From positions 1 to 64,000 of IMG/VR virus record IMGVR_UViG_3300027320_000006: 64,000 nucleotides of DNA; one strand, written 5' to 3'. The DNA is from a virus. The translations under genes and the position numbers were made by a program. The notes below the pieces were generated by a model. It saw nothing but the letters and a program-made list of their open reading frames with translations. It was not told where the DNA came from and did not search any database. The stretch's first letter is position 1, and every line of letters begins with the position of its first letter. This document shows positions 13,569 to 20,395 of this stretch, piece after piece.

Positions 13569-13895
13569 TTACATTTTACCAGACTTGAGATATTTCTGGT
13601 ATATTTTGTTGTAATATTCCCAGAGATATTTTGCTCCGTTACTTGATATATTGTGAGAAATGTGATATTCTGATAGTAACTCTAAATTTGCATCCTTGTC
13701 TCTCATCATACTGTAGAACTTTTGATGCTTTTTTCTGTCTATCATCGAAACGTTCATAAATCTTTTCGAAATAGATACGAACTCGATATTCGAATTTCTT
13801 TTTCCTTTTAATTGGATTGCGAATTTGATATCGAAATTTCCAATGTTCAAATAACACTCTCGAATTATTTTATCTATCCATTGTTTTTCATTCAT
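13569..13895 (-). CDS. Unknown basic protein, first gene of a TPR operon
   Basis: 108 residues starting MNEKQWIDKIIRECYLNIGN. It is rich in Lys, Ser and Tyr with mixed alpha/beta pattern (FDIKFAIQLKGKRNSNIEFV). A TATAAT box lies only a few nt upstream, next to palindrome copy 12. No family is recognised. Confidence 0.72.
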   Translation of the reverse strand: MNEKQWIDKIIRECYLNIGNFDIKFAIQLKGKRNSNIEFVSISKRFMNVSMIDRKKHQKFYSMMRDKDANLELLSEYHISHNISSNGAKYLWEYYNKIYQKYLKSGKM

Positions 13896-13906
13896 ATTAT
13901 ATTCTA

Positions 13907-13942
13907 CTGTATGTTAGGCTTGTTTACAAGCCTAAGCACCAG
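13907..13942. repeat. 36-nt palindromic element, copy 12
   Basis: CTGTATG flank, TTAGGCTTG-TTTA-CAAGCCTAA, GCACCAG flank. Confidence 0.9.
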
Positions 13943-13954
13943 TGTTAAATAAAA

Positions 13955-13986
13955 AGAATCCCTTGCTACTCGAACAAGGGATTTAA
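13955..13986 (-). terminator. Terminator of 14011-14595
   Basis: AATCCCTTG/CAAGGGATT hairpin with a T-rich minus-strand tail. Confidence 0.75.
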
Positions 13987-14010
13987 GAGTGAACAGGAAA
14001 GTTCTACAGA

Positions 14011-14595
14011 TTACAGCTTTTTCGACAGATTATGAAATTCAGCACAATCCATCAACACCTCTCGAACGGTGTTTTCGATTTCCTTGCTAGTAAAACTACA
14101 GTCGGAAATCATAATGACATTCTTGCCGATTCTAACTTGATTGAAACCGTGACTCGAATTCTCACGATTTACAACAACATGGAAAATACGCTTCAGGTCA
14201 TCGTACAAGCCGGAGTCATTACAAGAAACAAATGTAAGGTGGGTGAAATGAGTTTCCTTGGATGCTCGAATTGTTTCATACCAGAAATTCTTGTGGAACC
14301 ATTTCTTTGATGCATCCGCTCCGCTCTCACAATGAACCCGTGTAATCATAAGGATAGGGTCATTGTCCATCGTTACAACACCTTCACCGGTGTATCGAAT
14401 ACCCGTGCCAAAGTCGATAAGACCAAGACCTCCGGGATAGTCCACACTCGAAATTTTGGTTTTGAATCCAATGGTAGGATAATGCTTAGATGCTTCCTGT
14501 ACATAATGGTCAACAATGTGACCGAGTGCCAACATCTGCTGAACGCTCTGAGGATGAGCCGTTCCTCTTGAGCCGGGTTGAATTCCGATTGCCAT
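14011..14595 (-). CDS. Cassette protein of unknown function, GC-richer
   Basis: 194 residues with a CGGAG site. It starts MAIGIQPGSRGTAHPQSVQQ. A Gly-rich beta segment (YPGGLGLIDFGTGIRYTGEG), an ILMITRVHCESGADASKKWF segment and a helical C-terminus are visible. No catalytic motif is recognised. Composition is GC-richer than the AT-rich operon beside it. It has its own promoter (14634-14662), a terminator and palindromes on both sides. Confidence 0.78.
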   Translation of the reverse strand: MAIGIQPGSRGTAHPQSVQQMLALGHIVDHYVQEASKHYPTIGFKTKISSVDYPGGLGLIDFGTGIRYTGEGVVTMDNDPILMITRVHCESGADASKKWFHKNFWYETIRASKETHFTHLTFVSCNDSGLYDDLKRIFHVVVNRENSSHGFNQVRIGKNVIMISDCSFTSKEIENTVREVLMDCAEFHNLSKKL

Positions 14596-14633
14596 CTTTG
14601 TTACTATCTCCGTGTAGAATTTATCTACAACGT

Positions 14634-14662
14634 ATTATAGGCTAACAGATGCTATAGTGCAA
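14634..14662 (-). promoter_or_regulatory. Promoter of 14011-14595
   Basis: TTGCAC, 17 bp, TATAAT. Confidence 0.78.
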
Positions 14663-14706
14663 GGGGTGATGTAGAAATAAATTGATGATAATCTTATTAT
14701 TTTCTA

Positions 14707-14742
14707 CTGAAGGTTAGGTTTGTTTACAAACCTAAGATACAG
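14707..14742. repeat. 36-nt palindromic element, copy 13
   Basis: CTGAAGG flank, TTAGGTTTG-TTTA-CAAACCTAA, GATACAG flank; compensatory stem change as in copies 10, 11 and 14. Confidence 0.92.
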
Positions 14743-14757
14743 CCTTAAATAAAAAGA

Positions 14758-14786
14758 ATCCCTCTGAATTTCTCCAGAGGGTTTTA
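14758..14786 (-). terminator. Terminator of 14796-15092
   Basis: AACCCTCTGGA/TCCCTCTGAA-type hairpin with ATTCTTTTTATTT on the minus strand. Confidence 0.75.
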
Positions 14787-14795
14787 CTAAGTATC

Positions 14796-15092
14796 TTACA
14801 ATGTATTTTTGTAAGATACTTCACCGCCCCAACAAGAGAATTCTGCCGGGTCTTCAGTGTACAGCAGACGCATCAGTCTGCCCAAGGAGCCACCGTTCGT
14901 TACGGTTTGCTTTATCAGGTCGCAGAATCCTTCTCCACACTGGTAGATGTAAACTTTGCGACTTTTGTTAAATTCTACGTAGACACAATCCTCTACGATT
15001 GCCAATGCTTTTACAGCGGTGGATTTGACCAAGGTCATTTCCAAGACGGGGATATATTGGAACGAGGCGTTCCATGTGGTTTCTAGGCTCAT
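14796..15092 (-). CDS. KTSC-like small protein, leaderless
   Basis: 98 residues starting MSLETTWNASFQYIPVLEMT. The middle (VEFNKSRKVYIYQC, then a helix ending NGGSLGRLMR) resembles the beta-beta-alpha KTSC domain (V.F..G..Y.Y..). The ATG lies 6 nt after the -10 TAAGAT (leaderless). The KTSC assignment is tentative; the domain's function is unknown in any case. Confidence 0.68.
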   Translation of the reverse strand: MSLETTWNASFQYIPVLEMTLVKSTAVKALAIVEDCVYVEFNKSRKVYIYQCGEGFCDLIKQTVTNGGSLGRLMRLLYTEDPAEFSCWGGEVSYKNTL

Positions 15093-15098
15093 GTCTCT

Positions 15099-15127
15099 AT
15101 CTTACAGCATTTAAATAACATATGCAA
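15099..15127 (-). promoter_or_regulatory. Promoter of 14796-15092
   Basis: TTGCAT, 17 bp, TAAGAT, 6 nt, ATG. The spacer is nearly identical to that of the 7102-7130 promoter. Confidence 0.8.
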
Positions 15128-15202
15128 CACTAAAAAATAAATTTGACAAAATAGATTTTTCGTGATAGCGATCCGATCGTTACAGAATTCTATTATTTAA
15201 GG

Positions 15203-15238
15203 CTGTATCTTAGGTTTGTAAACAAACCTAACCGCCAG
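15203..15238. repeat. 36-nt palindromic element, copy 14
   Basis: CTGTATC flank, TTAGGTTTG-TAAA-CAAACCTAA, CCGCCAG flank. A GATCCGATCG motif lies just upstream at 15170-15179. Confidence 0.92.
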
Positions 15239-15320
15239 TAAAAAATAATTGAAATATTTTCTTGACAAAGCTGGGAATGTGTGGTCAAACAGGGAGGGGT
15301 TTCCCCCTCCCTCCCAAGCC

Positions 15321-16646
15321 CTACCCGATGTACACATACTGCTCTACGGTACGGGCATCAAGCGTGGATGCCTTGTTGGATTCGGTGTTCCAACGCTTGC
15401 GGATGGCATCCAAGGTCGCATCGATGGCAGGTGCGAGAATGATGGATGCGGTCGTTTCCATGTGTTCACGCATATGCCCTGTGTAGCCCTGTGCAGACCG
15501 TGTAAGACCGTTGACGATGCCGAATGCGGTACGGTCGGATACCTCACCGTTTGGCTCTTGTAGGGTCTCCAAGTAGCCCTTGTGCCATGCCTTACCTTGT
15601 TCCACGGTCATCTTGTGGTCACGGGCAAACAGTGCAATTGTCTGCTCTACGTTTTTGACCGTTACCTGCTTGGAGTAGCCCATCAAGGTTAACATATCGT
15701 TACCTTCGGTAAGGGCTACGCCGATGGCATGGGCAACGCTTTGCTTAAGGTCATCCTTGTTGATGATACCTAAGTGCTTTTTGTTCACGCCGATGGCAGA
15801 TGTACGCCGTCCCCAAATCATTCCGTTAAGGCAGATGGCACGGAATAAGAATGGTGCAATGGTAAACGCCGACTTGCGAATCTCGCTGTTGCGGAATGAG
15901 ATGCCAACACCGTAGTCGGAATCCGGTTGACTTTTCATGTGGTCGGGCAACAGAATGTTACCGATGACCGAATCACCGTCATTCCACCAGTGTGATGCAA
16001 GAGCGTCCTGCAACGATGGCAAAGCGTCAATTACCATCCCTAGTGCTTCATCGTTATCTATGACCCCGTAGCGGTCAGATACGATAGCCCGGACGATATC
16101 CGAACCATCATCGGTCTTACGGCAACGTAGGCGGAATTCTTTGCCCGCACGATAATCTGCCGACCGGCGGTTAAGACCGTCATTGATGTAGCGTACAAGG
16201 TCACCAGTGTAACCATGCTCCAATTGGAATTCCACGGTTTTGCCCGGTACGGCAGGGTTGTTGACGTTACCGGTAAGCAAACGCAGAGCCTCCAAGCCGG
16301 ATTCGTTAATAGGTGTTCCGTTCACCAGTTTGAACGGTTCGACCAAGCGTACCTGCTCTTCTGGTACAGTAAGGTCAAACTTTGTTGTTGCTTCCTGCTT
16401 GATGACGGTGTATGCATCGTCAAGTGAGATGCACTTGTCCTGCCATACCTTAGCAACGTGGCGGTGCGCTTCCGTGCTTGCCAAGCCGATAGCGTTTACC
16501 CAATTGCCGTTGGTGTCCTGCTTTGCAACAGAATCAGGACGAACCTGCAAACCGGTCTCATTGCCGAATACAGAATTGTTTGGTTGTGCTACAGGCACAG
16601 CATCGCCAAATTCGATGAACGATGCACGGTTGTTGTTATCTGACAT
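15321..16646 (-). CDS. DUF932-family phage/plasmid protein
   Basis: 441 residues. The central part (AIVSDRYGVIDNDEALGMV near 195-215, then VGISFRNSEIRKSAFTIAPF and RAICLNGMIWG) carries the hallmark blocks of DUF932 proteins, common on phages and plasmids and of unknown function. Full family length is present. It is the most GC-rich gene in the window, with codon use unlike its AT-rich surroundings, which suggests transfer from a higher-GC genome. The 5' UTR has a hairpin GTCGCA/TGCGAC ahead of GAGGAG. Promoter at 16684-16711. Confidence 0.85.
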   Translation of the reverse strand: MSDNNNRASFIEFGDAVPVAQPNNSVFGNETGLQVRPDSVAKQDTNGNWVNAIGLASTEAHRHVAKVWQDKCISLDDAYTVIKQEATTKFDLTVPEEQVRLVEPFKLVNGTPINESGLEALRLLTGNVNNPAVPGKTVEFQLEHGYTGDLVRYINDGLNRRSADYRAGKEFRLRCRKTDDGSDIVRAIVSDRYGVIDNDEALGMVIDALPSLQDALASHWWNDGDSVIGNILLPDHMKSQPDSDYGVGISFRNSEIRKSAFTIAPFLFRAICLNGMIWGRRTSAIGVNKKHLGIINKDDLKQSVAHAIGVALTEGNDMLTLMGYSKQVTVKNVEQTIALFARDHKMTVEQGKAWHKGYLETLQEPNGEVSDRTAFGIVNGLTRSAQGYTGHMREHMETTASIILAPAIDATLDAIRKRWNTESNKASTLDARTVEQYVYIG

Positions 16647-16683
16647 TTTCCAAATCTCCTCGTCGCAACGGGTGCGACATAGA

Positions 16684-16711
16684 ATTATATCATTCTTCGC
16701 CAGTGTAGCAA
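16684..16711 (-). promoter_or_regulatory. Promoter of the DUF932 gene
   Basis: TTGCTA, 16 bp, TATAAT. Confidence 0.75.
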
Positions 16712-16751
16712 GATTATATTTATATTAACTTTCCATTAAACGTCCGGCTCT

Positions 16752-16761
16752 AACCGACAGT
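16752..16761. repeat. Remnant of a 36-nt element (right half)
   Basis: AACCGACAGTG followed by TAATATAA matches the right edge of copies 6/7 and the downstream context of copy 15; the left half is missing. Confidence 0.45.
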
Positions 16762-16805
16762 GTAATATAACAGGAATTGTTGGGAACGATTCTTATTATT
16801 TAAGG

Positions 16806-16841
16806 CTGTAGGTTAGGCTTGTTTACAAGCCTAAGTACCAG
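16806..16841. repeat. 36-nt palindromic element, copy 15
   Basis: CTGTAGG flank, TTAGGCTTG-TTTA-CAAGCCTAA, GTACCAG flank. Confidence 0.92.
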
Positions 16842-16878
16842 TGTAATATAATATAAATCTAGTTTGTATAAATTCTAT

Positions 16879-17301
16879 ATGTTATTAAAAAACAGAATCT
16901 GGTACATGATTGAAAATGGTGAAGACGTATTCCCCAAGAAGATTATGAATAAATTACCAAGAGTAGATGCTGACCCTGTTTATTGTTATTTAAAAATATC
17001 TAGTATGGCTACGTATACAGATTTTTATATTGCTGGAGGTTCTTGGGTTGATAAATATAATAACCGTCTCTCCTGTCAATATTCTAACGTAAAAAGAGCC
17101 AAGAGTTTAGGAGCAGTAGAGTATTTATTAAATGTAATCATAGACGAGGGTATTTGGTATCAGAATCAAATACCATTAACATTTTTTTATTCTCATACTC
17201 CTGACAGTGTTTGGTCTGCTGGTAATAAAATCTGGGTTACTAAGAAAGAAGATTTTAATCTAGGTTTAATTGTAGGACAGAAAGTTATAAAGCGGTCATG
17301 A
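16879..17301 (+). CDS. Unknown protein encoded ahead of RusA
   Basis: 140 residues from ATG 16879 (MLLKNRIWYMIENGED); a TTG at 16864 would add five. Mixed alpha/beta with aromatic strands (CYLKISSMATYTDFYIAGG). TATAAA lies 6 nt before the ATG, so this gene may also be leaderless. It overlaps the RusA gene by 4 nt (ATGA), so the two are coupled. No family is recognised. Confidence 0.7.
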   Translation: MLLKNRIWYMIENGEDVFPKKIMNKLPRVDADPVYCYLKISSMATYTDFYIAGGSWVDKYNNRLSCQYSNVKRAKSLGAVEYLLNVIIDEGIWYQNQIPLTFFYSHTPDSVWSAGNKIWVTKKEDFNLGLIVGQKVIKRS

Positions 17302-17654
17302 TAAAAACTTCATGTATGTTATATAGTTTATTTTCTGCTAATAATATGTATGTCCCATTGGCTCGTGGGGTTATGAGTAAGAGTAAGAAATATAATAAGT
17401 GGATAGAAGCAAACTTACCTCTTGTTGATTTGTCTTCTCCTACTGAATATCCTGTTAAAGTAGAAATATTATTAATGGTGAATCATGTTTGGTCTAGGAA
17501 GAACGACCCTGACAATTATATCAAACCTGTTATGGATTTGCTTGTCAGGGCTAATGTATTTCCTGATGATACAAATAAATATATATCTGGTGTTGAAGTT
17601 AGAACATTATATTTATTTGGAGACCCTTGTGTTAGAATTAGTTATCTACTGTAG
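17298..17654 (+). CDS. rusA: RusA-like Holliday junction resolvase
   Basis: 118 residues. The C-terminal half carries the RusA signature: DPDNYIKPVMDLL followed by NVFPDDTNKYISGVEV, providing the acidic metal-binding residues (D.DN..K...D and DD). RusA dimers cut four-way DNA junctions during phage recombination or before packaging. Length fits the family (~120). It overlaps the preceding gene by 4 nt and the convergent gene 17646-17909 by 9 nt. Confidence 0.85.
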   Translation: MIKTSCMLYSLFSANNMYVPLARGVMSKSKKYNKWIEANLPLVDLSSPTEYPVKVEILLMVNHVWSRKNDPDNYIKPVMDLLVRANVFPDDTNKYISGVEVRTLYLFGDPCVRISYLL

Positions 17655-17909
17655 TTTCCATTTGAGATAATTATTATATTCTTGTTTTAGGTCTGCTTCA
17701 TTCGTATAATTAAAATAATTCATTATCTTGTATTCAGACTCTGGTAATGTTTGTTCTTGGAGAGATTCTTTTAGTATTTTATTTTCATACCATAGTGCTT
17801 TAATAATATTTTTACTATTATTAATCTTATCTTGTTGTAATTTAGCAAAAGTAATCCAAGTGACAAAGAGCAAGATGAAAGCGATTATTTTTGTGGTGTC
17901 TTTTCTCAT
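17646..17909 (-). CDS. Small single-pass membrane protein
   Basis: 87 residues: MRKDTTKIIAFILLFVTWIT. It has one N-terminal transmembrane helix (8-24), then a Lys/Asn/Gln-rich helical, possibly coiled-coil region. The topology is like phage i-spanins, but no lysis genes are nearby, so this is only a possibility. Confidence 0.65.
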   Translation of the reverse strand: MRKDTTKIIAFILLFVTWITFAKLQQDKINNSKNIIKALWYENKILKESLQEQTLPESEYKIMNYFNYTNEADLKQEYNNYLKWKLQ

Positions 17910-17983
17910 AAGGTCAGTGTATCATATGTTTGTGTGATTGGTATATTGATTTGGGATTTTATTTATGGGAGATTTAAAAGAAA

Positions 17984-18010
17984 TAACCTTAGATTATTAG
18001 TCTAAGGTTA
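17984..18010 (-). terminator. Terminator downstream of tRNA-Arg
   Basis: TAACCTTAGA/TCTAAGGTTA perfect 10-bp stem, with TTTCTTTT on the minus strand. Confidence 0.85.
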
Positions 18011-18015
18011 TTAAA

Positions 18016-18089
18016 TACACCAGGAGGGATTCGAACCCCCGACAAACAAGGTAGAAGCTTGTTACTCTAATCCACTGAGTTACTGGTGC
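18016..18089 (-). tRNA. tRNA-Arg (anticodon TCT)
   Basis: Minus-strand cloverleaf: acceptor GCACCAG/CTGGTGT, D arm, anticodon arm ACAAG-CTTCTAC-CTTGT (anticodon TCT), T arm GGGGG-TTCGAAT-CCCTC. CCA is not encoded. It reads AGA, a codon common in this AT-rich DNA and often rare in hosts. Confidence 0.93.
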
Positions 18090-18128
18090 GTATGTAAGTC
18101 TCTTCAAACTTACAAATCTATTATACCA

Positions 18129-18260
18129 CTAGTCTACGAGTTTTTCCGTCTTTTTTGCGATTGATTTGATTATTTTTCGCAACATATAAATTTCATAAAA
18201 GACTGGAATATACATCATAAATAAAACTCCGCCGATAATATAAATGTAAAGGTTGTTCAT
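18129..18260 (-). CDS. 43-residue membrane peptide
   Basis: MNNLYIYIIGGVLFMMYIPV, then FYEIYMLRK and a Lys-rich tail. It has one transmembrane helix (residues 4-22) and a basic cytoplasmic tail. It sits between tRNA-Arg and 18268-18576 on the same strand. Unknown. Confidence 0.55.
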   Translation of the reverse strand: MNNLYIYIIGGVLFMMYIPVFYEIYMLRKIIKSIAKKTEKLVD

Positions 18261-18267
18261 ATTATTA

Positions 18268-18576
18268 TTATATCACATTTCTTTCAGACTTGGGATTTAT
18301 TTTTAGGGAACCATGTATATTAATATATTCTTTGGTTGCCTCTAAAGCATCAGCCCAGCCTTTTAGTTTATCAATAACAGTATGATAATTATATTCTAAA
18401 GATGCGAATTGAATCCAATCTTCTTCTGTTATGAGATGTATTATTGTGACGAACCAATTATCTTCTTGTTCCACTTTTCTAATACAGGCGGCATCAAAGT
18501 GCAGAGTGATAGGTGAGTAAAGATTATTTATTTCTTCCACCTTATCTTTTATTATTCTAGTTTGAAATTCTGTCAT
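18268..18576 (-). CDS. Unknown small protein
   Basis: 102 residues starting MTEFQTRIIKDKVEEINNLY. Alpha/beta pattern with ITLHFDAACIRKV and WFVTIIHLITEEDW. It ends basic (KINPKSERNVI). No family is recognised. It is encoded just upstream of 18129-18260. Confidence 0.7.
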   Translation of the reverse strand: MTEFQTRIIKDKVEEINNLYSPITLHFDAACIRKVEQEDNWFVTIIHLITEEDWIQFASLEYNYHTVIDKLKGWADALEATKEYINIHGSLKINPKSERNVI

Positions 18577-18599
18577 AGGATTATCTTTTTAAATAATAA

Positions 18600-18625
18600 A
18601 TCCCCATATTTTACTATGGGGAAAA
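18600..18625 (-). terminator. Terminator after the tRNA-Asn transcript
   Basis: TCCCCATA/TATGGGGA-type hairpin, T-rich on the minus strand. It closes the 18635-18903 RNA unit. Confidence 0.8.
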
Positions 18626-18634
18626 GGCAAAACC

Positions 18635-18830
18635 AATTCAATCTTGTTTTGATGGCTTGAGTTCACCATAAAGCGCAAGTGGGTTATTAATACCACTGTT
18701 GATAAAGAGGAATTCTACCTCATTCTGCCCTAGCCTGATATAGATTCCGCACTAATCAAGCATATTCTCTGGCTCTATCTAAAGGTATCCATTGTTACCT
18801 TTGTGCTACGATTACACTACCGAAAGAAAA
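18635..18830 (-). ncRNA. Structured RNA candidate downstream of tRNA-Asn
   Basis: About 195 nt without an ORF, lying between tRNA-Asn and a terminator on the same strand. Visible helices: AAAGGTA/TACCTTT, AGTGG/CCACT, GAGG/CCTC, and a longer-range GCTTGA/TCAAGC. It may be a processed spacer or an independent structured RNA. Confidence 0.45.
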
Positions 18831-18831
18831 A

Positions 18832-18903
18832 CTCCAACTGATGGGATCGAACCATCGACCGAACGGTTAACAGCCGTTTGCTCTACCTCTGAGCTAAGTT
18901 GGA
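18832..18903 (-). tRNA. tRNA-Asn (anticodon GTT)
   Basis: Minus-strand cloverleaf: acceptor TCCAACT/AGTTGGA, anticodon arm AACGG-CTGTTAA-CCGTT, T arm GATGG-TTCGATC-CCATC. CCA not encoded. Confidence 0.93.
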
Positions 18904-19012
18904 TTATTTACGTCTATATTATACCACAAATAATCTGTTGTCAAGACATATTTTGAAAACTATATATTCGAAAACATTGAGAAATAATACTCGAAAATAA
19001 TCTATACTCGAA

Positions 19013-19051
19013 AAAAGGGGAAGAAGGAACTATTGCTCTACCTCTTCCCCA
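19013..19051 (-). terminator. Terminator of 19127-19381
   Basis: GGGGAAGA/TCTTCCCC hairpin with TTTTTT on the minus strand. Confidence 0.82.
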
Positions 19052-19126
19052 TGATACTTTACTCTGTCTTAGGCTCGATAAGATTTTCAAGTATCCTCTT
19101 AATATTACCTGTAATATATGTGTGTG

Positions 19127-19381
19127 TCAATTGCGTTGAGTATATTTGTCGCTTAATAAAGGTTGTTTCTTCGTAATATGAGTCTTAACATTTCTCGATT
19201 TATCAAAATATTCTTTATTATAATATGTATGCATTGCTCGATAACATTCCATTGCTTCTACAGATGGTTTATTATTTTCAATTGGTTGCTCGATATTAGC
19301 AAAAGAATAGCCTGAAAAACAGCCAATAGACAAGAAAAATAGTCCAAGTAATACATCAATCGCTTTTAGATTTTTATTCAT
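19127..19381 (-). CDS. Probable exported small protein
   Basis: 84 residues from ATG 19381 (GGTG upstream). MNKNLKAIDVLLGLFFLSIG is a signal peptide or anchor, with a lipobox-like SIGC at residues ~18-21. A basic, Tyr-rich domain follows (CYRAMHTYYNKEYFDKS). It may be a periplasmic or lipid-anchored protein, for example a superinfection-exclusion factor, but no family match is recognised. Confidence 0.62.
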   Translation of the reverse strand: MNKNLKAIDVLLGLFFLSIGCFSGYSFANIEQPIENNKPSVEAMECYRAMHTYYNKEYFDKSRNVKTHITKKQPLLSDKYTQRN

Positions 19382-19400
19382 TGTTTTCACCTTAAAAGAC

Positions 19401-19429
19401 AAAAAGCCTACTAGATAATTCTAATAGGC
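19401..19429 (-). terminator. Hairpin between 19473-19676 and 19127-19381
   Basis: AAGCCTATTAGA/TCTAGTAGGCTT stem with TTTTTGTCTTTT. Terminator or attenuator just before the next ribosome site. Confidence 0.75.
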
Positions 19430-19472
19430 TTCGTCGCTTATTATTTTTATTATATATGTTAGGATTTAATTC

Positions 19473-19676
19473 CTACATAACAATAAAATCAACGTTCCAA
19501 GATTTGATAATTTTAGATGCTGTGTGTTCTTTAAGAATATGCAGTAATCTATGAGTGGCGATTTTATTTCCTGGGATTGCGACGTTGAGAGGTTGCTGCA
19601 AAACAATAGTTCTCAATTTCTTATATTCGTCTTCTCCCACTGTTTTTTTAATGTGTGAAAAGTGTTGGCTCTTCAT
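19473..19676 (-). CDS. Unknown small basic protein
   Basis: 67 residues starting MKSQHFSHIKKTVGEDEYKK. Basic, probably helical followed by strands (ATHRLLHILKEHTASKI). No family is recognised. Confidence 0.65.
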   Translation of the reverse strand: MKSQHFSHIKKTVGEDEYKKLRTIVLQQPLNVAIPGNKIATHRLLHILKEHTASKIIKSWNVDFIVM

Positions 19677-19724
19677 TCGATTTCCTTATAAGGGTTGGTA
19701 TGTTGTATTGTATCTTTGTATTTT

Positions 19725-20366
19725 TTATTTGTCAAGGGAGAATTTGCAAACAGTAAGAATATCTACGGTAAACTTTGGAACGCCTATGTGGTCTGCTATT
19801 CCATGTTTTAGTGCGTCTTCTGCTTTCATATACCAATCACTTCTGCCTCTTCGAAAAACTAATCTATCGAAATAGCCAGTAAACTTGTCTGCGTTTTTGT
19901 CTAATATATTAAACATTTCTTTTTGCAGTCTAGTAGTTTCTCTAGCGTTCGATTTTACTTCTTCAAATTTACCGTCAGAATAAGCTGATACATCGTGAAT
20001 CATAACTGTTGCATGATTACCTATGTATCTATGTCCTTTATGCCCACAAGACAGCAGAATAGCACCACAGGACATTGCTTTACCGACACATACGGTTGCT
20101 ACTGGTTTACTCGAATTTTCTATAACATCAATCATAGATAATAATGAGTAAACATCTCCGCCGTAAGAATCAATAATAATAGGAATAATTGGTTGAAATG
20201 AATTGCTTGCTCTAGTAAAGTCTTCTAAAAATAATTTAGAAGATTCCTCATCAAAGTTATTAACATAAACAGTGTGAGGAATCTCCATTACTTCTTCAGG
20301 TTTAATGAGCAAACCGGGAGCCACATTGAAAGAAACATTGATTGTAGGATTAACTTGTAATATCAT
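19725..20366 (-). CDS. ClpP-like serine protease (divergent copy)
   Basis: 213 residues. The ClpP triad is in place: Ser in GKAMSCGAILLSCG, His in ATVMIHDVS, Asp in GRSDWYMKAEDALKHGIAD. The substrate strand IDSYGGDVYSL matches the NSPGG region but with SYGG. In phages, ClpP-fold enzymes act in head maturation or degrade proteins with host Clp ATPases. No capsid genes are nearby, so a takeover role is as likely. A second, more canonical ClpP lies at 48278-48877. Confidence 0.88.
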   Translation of the reverse strand: MILQVNPTINVSFNVAPGLLIKPEEVMEIPHTVYVNNFDEESSKLFLEDFTRASNSFQPIIPIIIDSYGGDVYSLLSMIDVIENSSKPVATVCVGKAMSCGAILLSCGHKGHRYIGNHATVMIHDVSAYSDGKFEEVKSNARETTRLQKEMFNILDKNADKFTGYFDRLVFRRGRSDWYMKAEDALKHGIADHIGVPKFTVDILTVCKFSLDK

Positions 20367-20395
20367 TATAATCCTCCCTTCATGTAAATATAATT

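Noticed and set aside
16240-16728. Plus-strand frames opposite the DUF932 gene
   Set aside because: Long only because the gene is GC-rich; no start signals, and the minus-strand frame has a clear family match.
6624-16841. 36-nt repeats as a CRISPR array
   Set aside because: Spacing between copies is 350 bp to several kb, full genes lie between them, and copies occur in both orientations. No spacer pattern or cas gene.
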